A DNA stretch of 64,000 nucleotides from Pantoea dispersa (GCF_014155765.1 NZ_SCKT01000005.1:148016-212015); one strand, 5' to 3'; numbered from the stretch's first letter, positions 33,531-45,705 are shown. Notes: generated from the sequence alone by a model not told the origin. Program-made: numbers and translations.

Positions 33531-35003
33531 TTAATTAGCGAAAGGATTGGCGCTGTTACGTGCCGCGGCCGGACGGGCCTGAGCGGCGGCGGACGCGGAG
33601 GTCGCTTTCGGGCCGTTATCCACGCGCGCGGCCTGCTGGCTGTTTTCCGGCGCGACCACTTCTGGCGAGGTCGTCACTTCTTTGCCCAGCGTGCTGTTCA
33701 GCTGCTGCAGATCCTGCTCGTTCAGCGTGCCCAGCGCATATTTGATGTTCAGCTGGTTGATCAGGTAGCTGTAACGCGCATTCGACAGCTGCTGTTTAGC
33801 GTTAAACAGCGTAGTTGTCGCGTCTAACACGTCAACGATGGTACGCGTACCCACCTGATAACCGGCTTCTGAGGCATCTAATGAGCTCTGCGCCGAGATT
33901 ACCGACTGTTTGTAAGCGTCGATGCTGCTGATCGAAGCGTTCACGTTATTGAACGAAGAACGGACGGTCTGGATCGCGCTACGATGCGCGCCTTCCAGCT
34001 GCTCGCTGGCGGCGACAAAGTTATACTGCGCCTGTTTCACCTGCGAGGTCACTGAACCGCCGCTGTACAGAGGCAGTGAGAAGCTCAGGCCAACCTGGTT
34101 GGAGCCGGTGATTGAATCAGTGGTACCGGCGCTCTGATTAGCGCGACTGCCGCCGTATTTGCTGTTCGACAGACCGGTAGAGGCGGTCAGATCCAGCGTC
34201 GGCATGTGGCCGGACTCGGCGGAGCGAATCTGCTCACGCGCCAGATCCTGGCTCAGGCGGGCAGACAGCAGGTTGAGGTTACGGCTCTCAGCCTGTTTCA
34301 GCAAATTGGATACCGCTTCCGGACGCGCCGTTTTGAAACGATCGATATTCAGTGACGCCAGCGACAGATAATCCATGCCGGTGATCTGACGCAGCGATTC
34401 CACCGCGTTATCCAGGTCGTTACGCGCGGTCACTTCGTTAGCCAGCACGCTGTCGTATTGAGCACGGGCGTTCTGCACATCGGTGATGGCTACCAGACCG
34501 ACATTAAAACGCTGGGTGGTCTGATCCAGCTCGCGGTAGATCGACTGTTTCTGCGCTTCAGTGTAAGAAAGCGTATCAATGGCCTTCAGCACGTTGAAAT
34601 AGGCGGTTGCGGTGTTCAGGATCAGATCCTGCTGCGCTACCTGATAAGTAACGTCCTGAATGCCGGCCGTTTTTTCCTGCAGCGTCAGCGCACGCCATTT
34701 CGACATGTCGAAAATCGTCTGCGTTAATTGCAGCGAGGCGCTGGTCGTGTTGGAATGGAGACCGCTGTTGTCGCGATAGCCGCTGTTATAGGTATAATCT
34801 GCACCCAGACCCAGCTGCGGCAGCAACGGGCTACGCGCTTCGTTAATTTTCTCAAAAGCAGCGTCGCGATCGGCGGCTGAAGCACGCAGATCCGGGTTGC
34901 TGAGGCGCGCCTGCTGGTAGACCTGCAACAGGTTTTCTGCCTGGCTGGCAAGGCTGAAACCGCCCAGGCTCAGTCCAATAAAAAGTGGGAGCAGTTTTTT
35001 CAT
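33531..35003 (-). CDS. tolC: Outer membrane efflux channel TolC
   Basis: 490 residues from the ATG at 35003, with signal peptide MKKLLPLFIGLSLGGFSLASQA and mature start ENLLQVYQQARLSNPDLR; 18 codons of open frame above it are not needed. Two repeated OEP domains follow, each with a helical barrel and strand region; the second repeat includes TRTIVDVLDATTTLFNAKQQL (~390). It is the shared outer membrane exit for AcrAB-type pumps and type I secretion. The C-terminal tail (ARNSANPFAN) is Ala-rich as in relatives. Divergent from nudF, as in E. coli. Confidence 0.97.
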   Translation of the reverse strand: MKKLLPLFIGLSLGGFSLASQAENLLQVYQQARLSNPDLRASAADRDAAFEKINEARSPLLPQLGLGADYTYNSGYRDNSGLHSNTTSASLQLTQTIFDMSKWRALTLQEKTAGIQDVTYQVAQQDLILNTATAYFNVLKAIDTLSYTEAQKQSIYRELDQTTQRFNVGLVAITDVQNARAQYDSVLANEVTARNDLDNAVESLRQITGMDYLSLASLNIDRFKTARPEAVSNLLKQAESRNLNLLSARLSQDLAREQIRSAESGHMPTLDLTASTGLSNSKYGGSRANQSAGTTDSITGSNQVGLSFSLPLYSGGSVTSQVKQAQYNFVAASEQLEGAHRSAIQTVRSSFNNVNASISSIDAYKQSVISAQSSLDASEAGYQVGTRTIVDVLDATTTLFNAKQQLSNARYSYLINQLNIKYALGTLNEQDLQQLNSTLGKEVTTSPEVVAPENSQQAARVDNGPKATSASAAAQARPAAARNSANPFAN

Positions 35004-35213
35004 TTGCATTCCTTGTGTTGCAGCAAATGCACAGAGAGTGTGCTGCAGGTAAGCCAAAAAATAATCGCCGATTCTACAGAGGCGGCGTCAGAGATAAGTT
35101 GGCTGAACGTGCCTTCTCCCCCTAATTTACGTAAATAATTCAGAAAGAACCACTCGGACGGAGCACAAGGGTTGGCTTTTCTTCGCTCCATCCCAATCTG
35201 CATAAGGAACCAG

Positions 35214-35852
35214 ATGATGGCGGGTGAAAAAAAATCCCCTGTGACTTTCACAAAAAACGATGTAGAAATTATTGCACGCGATACTCGCTACGACGGTTTT
35301 TTTTCCATCGTCAGTTACCGCTTCCGCCACCGCCGTTTCAATGGCGACATGAGCGGTGAAGTGGTGCGCGAAGTTTTTGAGCGCGGACACGCTGCCGTGC
35401 TGCTACCCTATGATCCCCTGCGCGACGAAGTAGTGCTGATCGAACAGATCCGCATTCCGGCCTATGATTCCAGCGCCACGCCCTGGCTGCTGGAGATGGT
35501 GGCCGGCATTATTGAACCGGGCGAAACGCCGGAAGATGTGGTGCGTCGTGAAGCGGTCGAAGAGGCTGGCCTCAAGGTTGGCCGCGTCAAACCGATAGTG
35601 AATTACTTAGCCAGCCCCGGCGGAACCTCAGAGCGTTTGTCGGTGCTGGTGGGCGAAGTGGATGCCAGCCAGGCAGAGGGAAATCACGGGCTGGAGGAAG
35701 AGAATGAGGATATTCTTGTGCATGTGGTAAGCCGCGAACAGGCTTATCGCTGGGTGGAAGAGGGGATTATTGATAACGCGGCATCTGTCATCGCTCTGCA
35801 ATGGCTGGCGTTGCACCATGAGAAACTAAGAGAAGAGTGGAAGCCAACATGA
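35214..35852 (+). CDS. nudF: ADP-ribose pyrophosphatase NudF
   Basis: 212 residues from the ATG at 35214 (or 35217), after AAGGAA; the frame above it to 35172 has no homology. The Nudix box is complete: [22 protein letters not shown] (~103-124), with the REAVEEAG metal site. It hydrolyses ADP-ribose to AMP and ribose-5-phosphate. Its stop overlaps the yqiB start (ATGA at 35849-35852) and begins the nudF-yqiB-cpdA-yqiA-parE series. Confidence 0.95.
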   Translation: MMAGEKKSPVTFTKNDVEIIARDTRYDGFFSIVSYRFRHRRFNGDMSGEVVREVFERGHAAVLLPYDPLRDEVVLIEQIRIPAYDSSATPWLLEMVAGIIEPGETPEDVVRREAVEEAGLKVGRVKPIVNYLASPGGTSERLSVLVGEVDASQAEGNHGLEEENEDILVHVVSREQAYRWVEEGIIDNAASVIALQWLALHHEKLREEWKPT

Positions 35853-36274
35853 AACAGCGCTATACCCCTGATTTCCCCGAAATGATGCGTCTGTGCGAAA
35901 CCAATTTCGCTCAGCTGCGCCGCCTGCTGCCGCGCAGTGACGAGGCAGGTGCGTCGGTGATGTATCAGGTGAACGGCGCCAGTTATCAGCTGACTATTGA
36001 AGAGTCGACGCGCTATACCACGCTGGTGGAGATCCGCCAGGTGGCACCCGCAGTGAGCTACTGGAGCCTGCCGTCCATGTCGGTGCGGCTCTACCATGAT
36101 GCGATGGTGGCTGAAGTGTGTTCCACTCAGCAGATCTATCGCTTCAAAGCGCGCTATGATTATCCTAATAAAAAATTGCATCAGCGCGATGAAAAACATC
36201 AGATTAACCAGTTCCTTGCCGACTGGTTGCGGTACTGCCTGGCGCACGGCGCGATGGCCGTGCCGGTGTGCTGA
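35849..36274 (+). CDS. yqiB: YqiB, DUF1249 protein
   Basis: 141 residues from the ATG at 35849, which overlaps the nudF stop; the ATG at 35837 lies inside nudF. The start [19 protein letters not shown] and the end [20 protein letters not shown] match E. coli YqiB (140 residues). Family function is unknown. Its fixed place between nudF and cpdA suggests joint expression. Confidence 0.93.
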   Translation: MKQRYTPDFPEMMRLCETNFAQLRRLLPRSDEAGASVMYQVNGASYQLTIEESTRYTTLVEIRQVAPAVSYWSLPSMSVRLYHDAMVAEVCSTQQIYRFKARYDYPNKKLHQRDEKHQINQFLADWLRYCLAHGAMAVPVC

Positions 36275-36338
36275 TAGCGATACCCTGAATCCGCACGGGT
36301 ATATAACGCAACGATAGCGTGGAGAGAAAGGAAACGCT

Positions 36339-37166
36339 TTGGATAGCCTGCTAACTCTTCCTGCGGCAAATGGGTCCGATATCAGGATTTTACAAATTAC
36401 GGATACCCATCTTTTCGCGGGAAAACATCAATCGCTGCTTGGAGTGAATACCTGGTCGAGTTTTGATGCGGTGCTGGACGCCATCGCGGCGCAACAGCGC
36501 GATTACGATCTGATTATCGCCACTGGCGATCTCGCCCAGGATCACACCGTCGAAGCTTATCAGCATTTTGTTGCGGGCATTGCGCGTCTGCCGAAGCCGT
36601 GCGTCTGGCTGCCGGGCAATCACGATTTTCAGCCAGCGATGGTGGATACGCTGGCACAGGCCGGCATCGCCGCGGACAAGCATGTGCTGCTCGGCGAGCA
36701 CTGGCAGCTGGTGCTGCTGGACAGCCAGGTTTTTGGCGTGCCGCACGGCATGCTGAGCGACTATCAGCTGGAGTGGCTGGACCGCACGCTGCGTCAGTTC
36801 CCCGATCGCTACACGCTGGTGCTGCTGCACCATCATCCGCTGGCCTGCGGCTGTACCTGGCTTGACCAGCACAGCCTGCGCAATCCGCATCAGCTGGATG
36901 CGGTGCTGCAAAACTTCCCGCTGGCGCGCCACCTGGTGTGCGGCCACATTCATCAGGAGCTGGATCTCGACTGGCACGGCCGCCGCGTACTGGCATCGCC
37001 TTCGACCTGCGTCCAGTTTAAACCGCACTGCACCAACTTCACCATTGATACCGTGGCGCCCGGCTGGCGCTGGCTGACGCTGCAGGCGGATGGCACGCTG
37101 CACACCGAAGTGAATCGTCTGCAGAGCGATCTATTCCGTCCGGATCTGGATTCCGAGGGCTACTAA
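36339..37166 (+). CDS. cpdA: 3',5'-cyclic-AMP phosphodiesterase CpdA
   Basis: 275 residues from a TTG at 36339 preceded by GAAAGGAAA with good spacing; the sequence MDSLLTLPAANGSDIRILQITDTHLF aligns with E. coli at its start, so the rare codon is preferred over any later ATG. Metallophosphoesterase motifs are complete: DTHLF (22-26), GDLAQD (~63), GNHDF (~93) and CGHIHQELD (~204). It degrades cAMP with Fe/Mn at the active site and so affects CRP-dependent genes. Confidence 0.95.
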   Translation: MDSLLTLPAANGSDIRILQITDTHLFAGKHQSLLGVNTWSSFDAVLDAIAAQQRDYDLIIATGDLAQDHTVEAYQHFVAGIARLPKPCVWLPGNHDFQPAMVDTLAQAGIAADKHVLLGEHWQLVLLDSQVFGVPHGMLSDYQLEWLDRTLRQFPDRYTLVLLHHHPLACGCTWLDQHSLRNPHQLDAVLQNFPLARHLVCGHIHQELDLDWHGRRVLASPSTCVQFKPHCTNFTIDTVAPGWRWLTLQADGTLHTEVNRLQSDLFRPDLDSEGY

Positions 37167-37169
37167 ACC

Positions 37170-39693
<2,524 letters not shown>

Positions 39694-39700
39694 TGCAAAC

Positions 39701-39724
39701 GGGACGCTGCGGCGTCCCTTTTTT
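39701..39724 (+). terminator. parE terminator
   Basis: GGGACGC, loop TGCG, GCGTCCC, then TTTTTT. It overlaps the stop codon of the converging TPR-glycosyltransferase gene. Confidence 0.9.
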
Positions 39725-41189
39725 ATGCCTGTAACTGCTGCTTCACGCGTGCAATCACCGCATCCCAACCTTCATCCTGGCCGCGGATAAACAGCCGCAT
39801 CTGTGGATACCATGGCGAATCCTGCCGTCCCGCCAGCCAGCGCCAGTCGCGCGCCCACGCTGGCAGTAGTACCCAGCACGGAACGCCCAGCGCCCCCGCC
39901 AGATGAATTACCGACGTGTCCACGCCAATCACCAGATCCAGCTGGGCGATCACCGCAGCCGTATCCTGATAATTATTAAAGCGCGCACCTAACGGCAGCA
40001 GCTGCGGAAAATCGTCAGTTTCATCTTCGCCCGCGCCTTTCTGCAGGCTGATCCAGCACGTGTTTGGCAGGGAAAACAGTGGGGCCAGTTGCGCCAGATG
40101 CGCCAGCGAACGCTGGCTGTCATTCTTGTGCGCGCTGGAACCCTTCCACACAATACCAATTTTGCGTCCGCCAGCGCTGAGCGGCCACTGCGCCTGCTGC
40201 GCCGGATCGCTGAAGAGATAAGGAGGCTGCATGCCGAATGGCTGCGGTGAGTCGAGAAAATGCTGCGGTAAATCCAGCAGTGAGCACCAGTAATCTGCGC
40301 CTGGCAGTTCGCCATCTTCGCGCGTCAGATAGCGATCAACGCCAGCCAGCGAGGCCATCAGTGGCTGCATTGCATTGCTCCCCAGCATGATCACCTGCGC
40401 CGCCTGCTTTTCAGCTTTCACTCGTGCTAAAAAACGACAAAACTGAATTTCATCACCCATGCCCTGTTCAGTACGAACCAGCAAGGTTTTGCCACGCAAA
40501 TCTTCGCCCTGCCAGTACGGCATCGGCATTGAGGGGAGACTGAAAAAACGGTCCGGATTAGTGGCAACATAGCGTGACTGGTAGTGGCGCCAGCCAGCGG
40601 CAAACTTGCCCTGCTGTAGCTCGACCATTGCCAGCGCATTACGGCAGCGATGATCGTCAGGGCGCTGCTGTAAAACCTGTAACATCTGGCGCTCAGCCTC
40701 CGCCAGCTCGCCCATGTGCGCCAACACCGTGCTCATACCGTAACGTGCCTCGAGATAATCGGGCTGGATGTGCAGCGCTTGCTGGTACTGTTCCAGCGCC
40801 GCATGGTAACAGTGCAGCCGATGCAACAGAATTGCGTAGTTATTATGACAGGCTGCGTAATGTTGATGAGCACGCAGCGCGGCCTGATAACACATTTCCG
40901 CCTCAGCATAACGTCCCGCGTCAAAGTGTGTCAGGCCGAGACCATTAAGCAGACCGGCATCCTCTGGCGTCAGCCTGAGGGCGCGCTGATAATAGCGCTG
41001 CGCCAGCACCAAATCGCCGCCGCGTCGCGCCAGCCGGGCTGCTTCGTGCAAAAACCAGATATCGTTCGGTACCAGCGTCAGACGGGCGCGAATTTTACGC
41101 CAGGCTTCATCCCGTTTGCCCTGCTGCAGTAGCTGGCTTAGTGCCCGCTGCTGACGTATGTCAGCGATAATCCATGGTTTTTGCTGCAT
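39723..41189 (-). CDS. TPR protein with a GT9-like glycosyltransferase domain
   Basis: 488 residues. The first ~230 consist of tandem tetratricopeptide repeats (for example YYQRALRLTPEDAGLLNGLG, YAEAEMCYQAALRAHQHYA and HAALEQYQQALHIQPDYLEAR). The C-terminal ~230 residues resemble the heptosyltransferase (GT9) fold: GKTLLVRTEQGMGDEIQFCRF (~232), GIVWKGSSAHKNDSQRSL (~345) and the donor-binding VIGVDTSVIHLAGALGVPCWVLL (~420). Such TPR-GT fusions are usually protein glycosyltransferases, but the substrate cannot be read here. It is divergent from a LysR gene and close to the Ig-repeat surface locus. Confidence 0.75.
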   Translation of the reverse strand: MQQKPWIIADIRQQRALSQLLQQGKRDEAWRKIRARLTLVPNDIWFLHEAARLARRGGDLVLAQRYYQRALRLTPEDAGLLNGLGLTHFDAGRYAEAEMCYQAALRAHQHYAACHNNYAILLHRLHCYHAALEQYQQALHIQPDYLEARYGMSTVLAHMGELAEAERQMLQVLQQRPDDHRCRNALAMVELQQGKFAAGWRHYQSRYVATNPDRFFSLPSMPMPYWQGEDLRGKTLLVRTEQGMGDEIQFCRFLARVKAEKQAAQVIMLGSNAMQPLMASLAGVDRYLTREDGELPGADYWCSLLDLPQHFLDSPQPFGMQPPYLFSDPAQQAQWPLSAGGRKIGIVWKGSSAHKNDSQRSLAHLAQLAPLFSLPNTCWISLQKGAGEDETDDFPQLLPLGARFNNYQDTAAVIAQLDLVIGVDTSVIHLAGALGVPCWVLLPAWARDWRWLAGRQDSPWYPQMRLFIRGQDEGWDAVIARVKQQLQA

Positions 41190-41291
41190 TGTGCTATCCT
41201 GCCGCTGTTGAAAGTGGAGTAATCTACGACAGCAGCGGTGGGGGCGACGCTAAGACAGGTCTCGAAGTGGCAATACGCTAAGGCAGGAAGA

Positions 41292-42191
41292 GTGAAAATC
41301 ACACTGGAAGAGTTACGTGCCTGGGTCGCGGTGGTGGACACCGGTTCCATTACCGCCGCAGCGGAACAGCTGGATCAAACCAGCTCCGGCATCAGCCGGG
41401 CGCTGAGCCGCCTCGAAAGCAAACTGCAAACCACGCTGCTGCACCGCACCACGCGTCGCCTGGCGCTGACCGAAGAGGGGCTGATTTTTCTCGATCACGC
41501 GCGGCAAATCCTCGCATCGGTGGAGCAGGCCGAAGAGCATATCGCGCAGCGGCGCGACATTCCCTCCGGACGGCTGCGCGTCAACGCCAATACACCGTTT
41601 ACCCTGCATGTCATCGTGCCGCTGGTTGCTGAATTTTGTGCGCGCTATCCGCAAATTCAGCTGGAGCTGAACACCGATGACATTGTCATCGACCTGCTTG
41701 AGCAGCAAACCGATATCGCTATTCGCATTGGTGAACTGCGCGATTCGACGCTGCGTGCCCGCGTGCTGGGCAGCAGCGCGATTCGTCTGCTGGCCAGTCC
41801 GGCCTATCTGGAAAAAGCCGGCGCGCCGCAGAGCGTGGAAGATCTGCTGACGCACCAGCTGCTGGGATTCAGCCAGCTGGACGCGCACAATGTCTGGCCG
41901 GTATGGCAGCGTGAAGGCGAGTTTTTGCGCATCAAACCCACGCTTTGCGCGTCGAGTGGCGAAACCCTGCGCCAGCTGGCGCTGGCCGGGCAGGGCATTG
42001 TGCGGCTATCGGATTTTGTCAGCCGCGAGGATCGCGCCAGCGGTCGGCTGGTACAGGTACTGGAAAATGACACGCGGGAGATGCGCCTGCCGATTCACGC
42101 GGTCTATTATCGCAACCAGGCGCTGAGTTCGCGGATTACTTGCTTTCTGGAATTTTTACGCGAACAGATTCTAAAAAACCATTTATTATAG
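41292..42191 (+). CDS. LysR-family regulator, YafC-like
   Basis: About 299 residues from the GTG at 41292 (MKITLEELRAWVAVVDTG), which has AGGAAG just before it; the longer frame from 41238 is not supported. The N-terminal winged helix-turn-helix (SITAAAEQLDQTSSGISRALSRLESKLQ) is followed by the two-lobed effector domain. Sequence near the end (SSGETLRQLALAGQGIVRLSDF) resembles YafC. Inducer and targets are unknown; it could control the divergent TPR-glycosyltransferase gene or the downstream surface-protein genes. Confidence 0.85.
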   Translation: MKITLEELRAWVAVVDTGSITAAAEQLDQTSSGISRALSRLESKLQTTLLHRTTRRLALTEEGLIFLDHARQILASVEQAEEHIAQRRDIPSGRLRVNANTPFTLHVIVPLVAEFCARYPQIQLELNTDDIVIDLLEQQTDIAIRIGELRDSTLRARVLGSSAIRLLASPAYLEKAGAPQSVEDLLTHQLLGFSQLDAHNVWPVWQREGEFLRIKPTLCASSGETLRQLALAGQGIVRLSDFVSREDRASGRLVQVLENDTREMRLPIHAVYYRNQALSSRITCFLEFLREQILKNHLL

Positions 42192-42451
42192 TCCTGTTAT
42201 AGTTGAAAAACGCCCTCAATCGCTACTGGAGTAACCCAATAAAAATTCATTAATTCAAAAGGTTAGTTGTTTTCTTATCTTCCCCACATATAGTTAAGAA
42301 TTTTTTGTCTAACGGGACATTTCTTATGTCTCGAAATGATCTCTTTCCGGATTATGTCGCCACTTTGAGCCCACCTGATGTGCAGAGCCAGGGAGATTGC
42401 GGCGCTTGCCTGCAAACGCGCAGTCAAATTTAATCGATGGAAGGAAAAATC
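42192..42451. promoter_or_regulatory. Leader region of the Ig-repeat surface locus
   Basis: 260 bases of non-coding DNA with GGGACAT / ATGTCTC partial symmetry near 42315-42333, AT-rich in the first half. It must carry the promoter of the first surface-protein gene, but no strong -35/-10 pair stands out. The ATG at 42452 has AAGGA just upstream. Confidence 0.4.
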
Positions 42452-44575
42452 ATGAACGTTTCACCCGTTAGTGTGGCGGTAATCGATAAGAAAACCATAA
42501 CCAAAGCGGAAGTGCTGCGCGCCGGTAAAGACGGTAAAGCAGTGAAGATTCAGGCAATTACCAATGGTAAATATCTGCTGACGCAGAACCAGGACGGCAC
42601 CGCGCCTGAAAACATCACTGTTAAACGCGTGGGGAAAAACCTGTTGGTGATGCTGGAAGGCTCAGACGCCAGCAAACCGGATCTGATTATCGAAGATTTC
42701 TTCGCTAAATCCGGCATCTTAGCGGGTAAAGCCGAAGACGGCGAAATGCATGCTTACGTTGCAACTGACGGTAATGCCGATCATGAAGCAGCCGCGCTGG
42801 CAGACGGCGAAACCACTGCACTGGCGCTGGGTGAAGCCAGCGTTGATGATAATTCCGGCTACGCACTGGCCAGCGGCTTTGAATGGTCGCCCGCGCTGAT
42901 TGCGCTGGGTGGTCTGGCGGCTATCGCAGCAGCGGCTGGGCTCGGCTATGTTGCGGCGAAGCACCATTACGACAATAACAACGGCAACAACAGCGGCAAA
43001 GGTGAAGGCGGCGGCGGTAGCGGCGGCGGCGATATCGGCAAGCCGGTGATCAGCGATATGATTGACGATATTGGTGACGTGACCGGTTCGATTGAGAACG
43101 GCGGGCGCACCGATGACACCATGCCTACCTTCAACGGTACTGGTACACCGGGCAACACTATTGAAGTGTGGGATGGTGAGACGCTGCTGGGGAATGTGCT
43201 GGTAGATAAATCCGGTAACTGGACTTTTACACCGGAAAAACCGCTGGCGGCAGGCAATCACAGTATTGTCACCGTTGAGCGCAACGCTGAGGGCGTGGTG
43301 GGTGAAGAGAGCGATCCGTGGGAATTTATCATCGATCTGACGGCACCGGCCAAAGGTACCATTGGCAGCCTGATGGATGACTCGCAGGATCCGCCAGTAC
43401 TGATCGAAAAAGGCGGCGTGACAAAAGACAACACGCCAACCCTGACCGGTAAAGCTGAAGCGGGCTCGACGGTAGAAATCTGGAACGACGGCGTTAAGCT
43501 GGGCACCGCAAAGGTGGACGCAGAAGGCAACTGGACCTTTACTGCACCGGTGCTGCAGGATGGGCAACACGAATTGAGTATCGTGGTGGTCGATCAGGTG
43601 GGTAACAAATCACTGCCATCCGATCCGTTCATCATTGATGTGGATACCGTAGCGCCGGAAAATCCGGGCATTGGCGTCATCAAAGATAGCGAAGGTAATC
43701 CGCTGGAAGACGGTTCCACCACAAAAGATCTGCGTCCGACGCTGGAAGGTACCGGTGAAGATGGCGATATCGTGGTCATTATCGACAATGGCAAGCCAAT
43801 CGGTTCGGTGATTGTAGAAGACGGCAAGTGGACCTTCACGCCGGAAAACAATCTGAAACCGGGTGAGCACGAGCTGGAAATCGTGGTGCGCGATCCGGCC
43901 GGTAACGAATCGCCGGCCTCAGAAAAGGTCACCATCGGCTTTGAAGGCGATACGCAAGAGCCGGGCGATCCTGATCCTGTTGAAGGACTGCCCGATCCGG
44001 ACGTTCCGGTTTCCGGCGTGATTGAGCATATTTTTAAAGACAATAACGACGCTGGCGTGCGTACGCCGATTGAAAACGGTGGTGCGATTAACGATCCGAG
44101 CATCATTGTGGCCGGTAAAGGCGTGCCGGGTGAGCTGGTTACCATCTACATCGTCGGTCTGGAAAATCAGTATACGTTCACCACCACCATCGGTGCTGAC
44201 GGTAAGTGGGAACTGACCACGACGGATCTGGCGGATGATGTCTACCAGCTGCGCGGCGTGTTCTCGAGTGATGGTGAAGTGACCGGTAAAACGGATATTT
44301 ATGAAGTGGAAGTCGACACCCTTCCACCGCCGCCGCCGGATATTAGTGCGCTTGAACTGGCCAGTCTCGATCTTTCCGTTCTGCTCTCTCTGGACAATCA
44401 TGAACTGTTCAATGAGGCCGACGATCAGCAGCAGCCAATTAATGCTGAATTACTGCAGCTTAATAATGATGCGCTCAATGACTGGAATAATCAGGAAAGC
44501 CAGAGTGGTGTGATGGCTGAAAATAATTCCCAATCAGACGTCCTGCTTTTCCAGAACGAAATGGAACAATTTTAA
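42452..44575 (+). CDS. BapA-prefix Ig-repeat surface protein (N-terminal half type)
   Basis: 707 residues from the ATG at 42452, with SD AAGGA; the ATG at 42437 adds five unneeded codons. Residues 1-85 resemble the BapA-type prefix (AVIDKKTITKAEVLRAGKDG ... NGKYLLTQNQDG ... DFFAKSG). Next are an Ala/Glu-rich part, a hydrophobic helix (PALIALGGLAAIAAAAGLG, ~147-165), a Gly-rich linker, then four Ig-like (Big) repeats of ~100 residues with the NWTFTP, GNESPAS and DTVAPE marks. The end, after PPPPPD, is acidic with no secretion tail I know. Likely exported and surface or biofilm related; type I export is typical of the family but no transporter genes are near. Asp/Asn/Gly-rich, no Cys. Confidence 0.7.
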   Translation: MNVSPVSVAVIDKKTITKAEVLRAGKDGKAVKIQAITNGKYLLTQNQDGTAPENITVKRVGKNLLVMLEGSDASKPDLIIEDFFAKSGILAGKAEDGEMHAYVATDGNADHEAAALADGETTALALGEASVDDNSGYALASGFEWSPALIALGGLAAIAAAAGLGYVAAKHHYDNNNGNNSGKGEGGGGSGGGDIGKPVISDMIDDIGDVTGSIENGGRTDDTMPTFNGTGTPGNTIEVWDGETLLGNVLVDKSGNWTFTPEKPLAAGNHSIVTVERNAEGVVGEESDPWEFIIDLTAPAKGTIGSLMDDSQDPPVLIEKGGVTKDNTPTLTGKAEAGSTVEIWNDGVKLGTAKVDAEGNWTFTAPVLQDGQHELSIVVVDQVGNKSLPSDPFIIDVDTVAPENPGIGVIKDSEGNPLEDGSTTKDLRPTLEGTGEDGDIVVIIDNGKPIGSVIVEDGKWTFTPENNLKPGEHELEIVVRDPAGNESPASEKVTIGFEGDTQEPGDPDPVEGLPDPDVPVSGVIEHIFKDNNDAGVRTPIENGGAINDPSIIVAGKGVPGELVTIYIVGLENQYTFTTTIGADGKWELTTTDLADDVYQLRGVFSSDGEVTGKTDIYEVEVDTLPPPPPDISALELASLDLSVLLSLDNHELFNEADDQQQPINAELLQLNNDALNDWNNQESQSGVMAENNSQSDVLLFQNEMEQF

Positions 44576-44589
44576 TTTATTTGGAGCAT

Positions 44590-44613
44590 ACAGGTGCAAT
44601 TTATTGCACCTGT
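44590..44613 (+). promoter_or_regulatory. Hairpin at the start of the OmpA-family gene
   Basis: ACAGGTGCAAT, 2-base loop TT, ATTGCACCTGT: perfect 11-base stem ending 9 bases before the ATG at 44623. No SD lies between the stem and the start; the only GGAG (44583-44586) is just above the stem. Folding would bring that GGAG closer to the ATG. Confidence 0.55.
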
Positions 44614-44622
44614 GAAACTTAA

Positions 44623-45498
44623 ATGAAGATTGCAAAAAAATTAATTTTAGCTTCACTGGTGTGTGCACCAGTATTCACAACTTTTTCATCCCAGGCGCAA
44701 AATACTTTTGGCGCCGCATGGCGTAGTCTATCCCCTGTATCAGCGGAACAGGCGCGTGTGGTTTATTATCGTCCGGCTTCATTGACCGGAGCGGAACCAG
44801 CGAATATCTATATCGACGGTGAATTTCAGACATCGTTACTGGCTGGTGGTTATACGGTGTTCTGTGTTGCGCCGGGCCTGCATTCGCTTGGCAGTTATGT
44901 TAATGATGCGCCAGATTATCAGGGTAAAAGCGCGCAATCGTGGAGTGATAAACTGGCTGCCGGTAAAACCTACTACATTCGGGCAAACCTCGATGGCAGC
45001 GGCCGTCCGCTGGTGGTCAGCCAGGAGCAGGCACAGCAGGAGTTGCTGAGCACCAAACGTCAGGCTCATCTGCTGTCGCGCGCATCGTCAGTGCAGCGCT
45101 GTCAGGAAGGGACGACTGAAGCTTATGATAACTATGCGTTTTCATCCGACCTGCTGTTCCGTTTTGGCAGCGCCAACAGCAACGACATTTCCGCACAGGG
45201 GCGCGAGGCGCTTGGCAGCTTTGCCAGCATGCTGAAAACGGCAAATGCCGCTCAACGCCACATCATTGTTACCGGCTTTACCGATCCGATTGGCAGCGAC
45301 AGCAGCAATATGGCGCTCGGCCAGCGTCGCGCTGAGGCGGTGAAAGCGCTGCTGATTGCCCAGGGAATAAATGCAGCAAATATTACCGCACAGAGCATGG
45401 GTGAATCTCAGGTCAAAACTAACTGTTCAGGCAGTCTGCAGGAGCTGAAAGCCTGCTATGCCAGCGAGCGCCGGGTTATTGTAAGCGTTGAAAATTAA
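44623..45498 (+). CDS. OmpA-family protein between the two Ig-repeat genes
   Basis: 291 residues. Signal peptide MKIAKKLILASLVCAPVFTTFSSQA (~25 residues). A beta-rich N-terminal domain with the PEGA-like look ANIYIDGEFQTSLLAGGY and VAPGLHSLGSYV is followed by an OmpA C-terminal peptidoglycan-binding domain: DLLFRFGSANSNDIS (~168), GFTDPIGSDSSNMALGQRRAEAV (~215) and the region with SMGESQ. It should anchor to the cell wall from the outer membrane or periplasm. Its place between two large surface proteins suggests a helper or anchor for them. Two Cys near the C-terminus (NCSGSLQELKACYA) may pair. Confidence 0.82.
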   Translation: MKIAKKLILASLVCAPVFTTFSSQAQNTFGAAWRSLSPVSAEQARVVYYRPASLTGAEPANIYIDGEFQTSLLAGGYTVFCVAPGLHSLGSYVNDAPDYQGKSAQSWSDKLAAGKTYYIRANLDGSGRPLVVSQEQAQQELLSTKRQAHLLSRASSVQRCQEGTTEAYDNYAFSSDLLFRFGSANSNDISAQGREALGSFASMLKTANAAQRHIIVTGFTDPIGSDSSNMALGQRRAEAVKALLIAQGINAANITAQSMGESQVKTNCSGSLQELKACYASERRVIVSVEN

Positions 45499-45527
45499 TG
45501 ATCTGATTTGATTTATTTAACGGATGT

Positions 45528-45557
45528 TCTCACACCTCATATTGATGAGGTGTGAGA
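45528..45557. repeat. Perfect 13-base hairpin after the OmpA-family gene
   Basis: TCTCACACCTCAT, loop ATTG, ATGAGGTGTGAGA, 30 bases past the stop. No T run follows, so it is a structured RNA or a partial terminator rather than a typical one. Confidence 0.5.
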
Positions 45558-45705
45558 GACTGTGCCTCGATGAATTAATTAAGGGTTTATATAACCTAAT
45601 CGATTAAGACGTTTCTCGTATTGTCTGAAAGCATAAGCTACGAAATTATCACTGTCTTCGGCTGGAAATCCCGAAACATTATTCAACGTAAAAGGAATAT
45701 ACAAC

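Noticed and set aside
42437-42451. Earlier start (MEGKI) for the first Ig-repeat gene
   Set aside because: It lacks a spaced SD, while the ATG at 42452 follows AAGGA with normal spacing.
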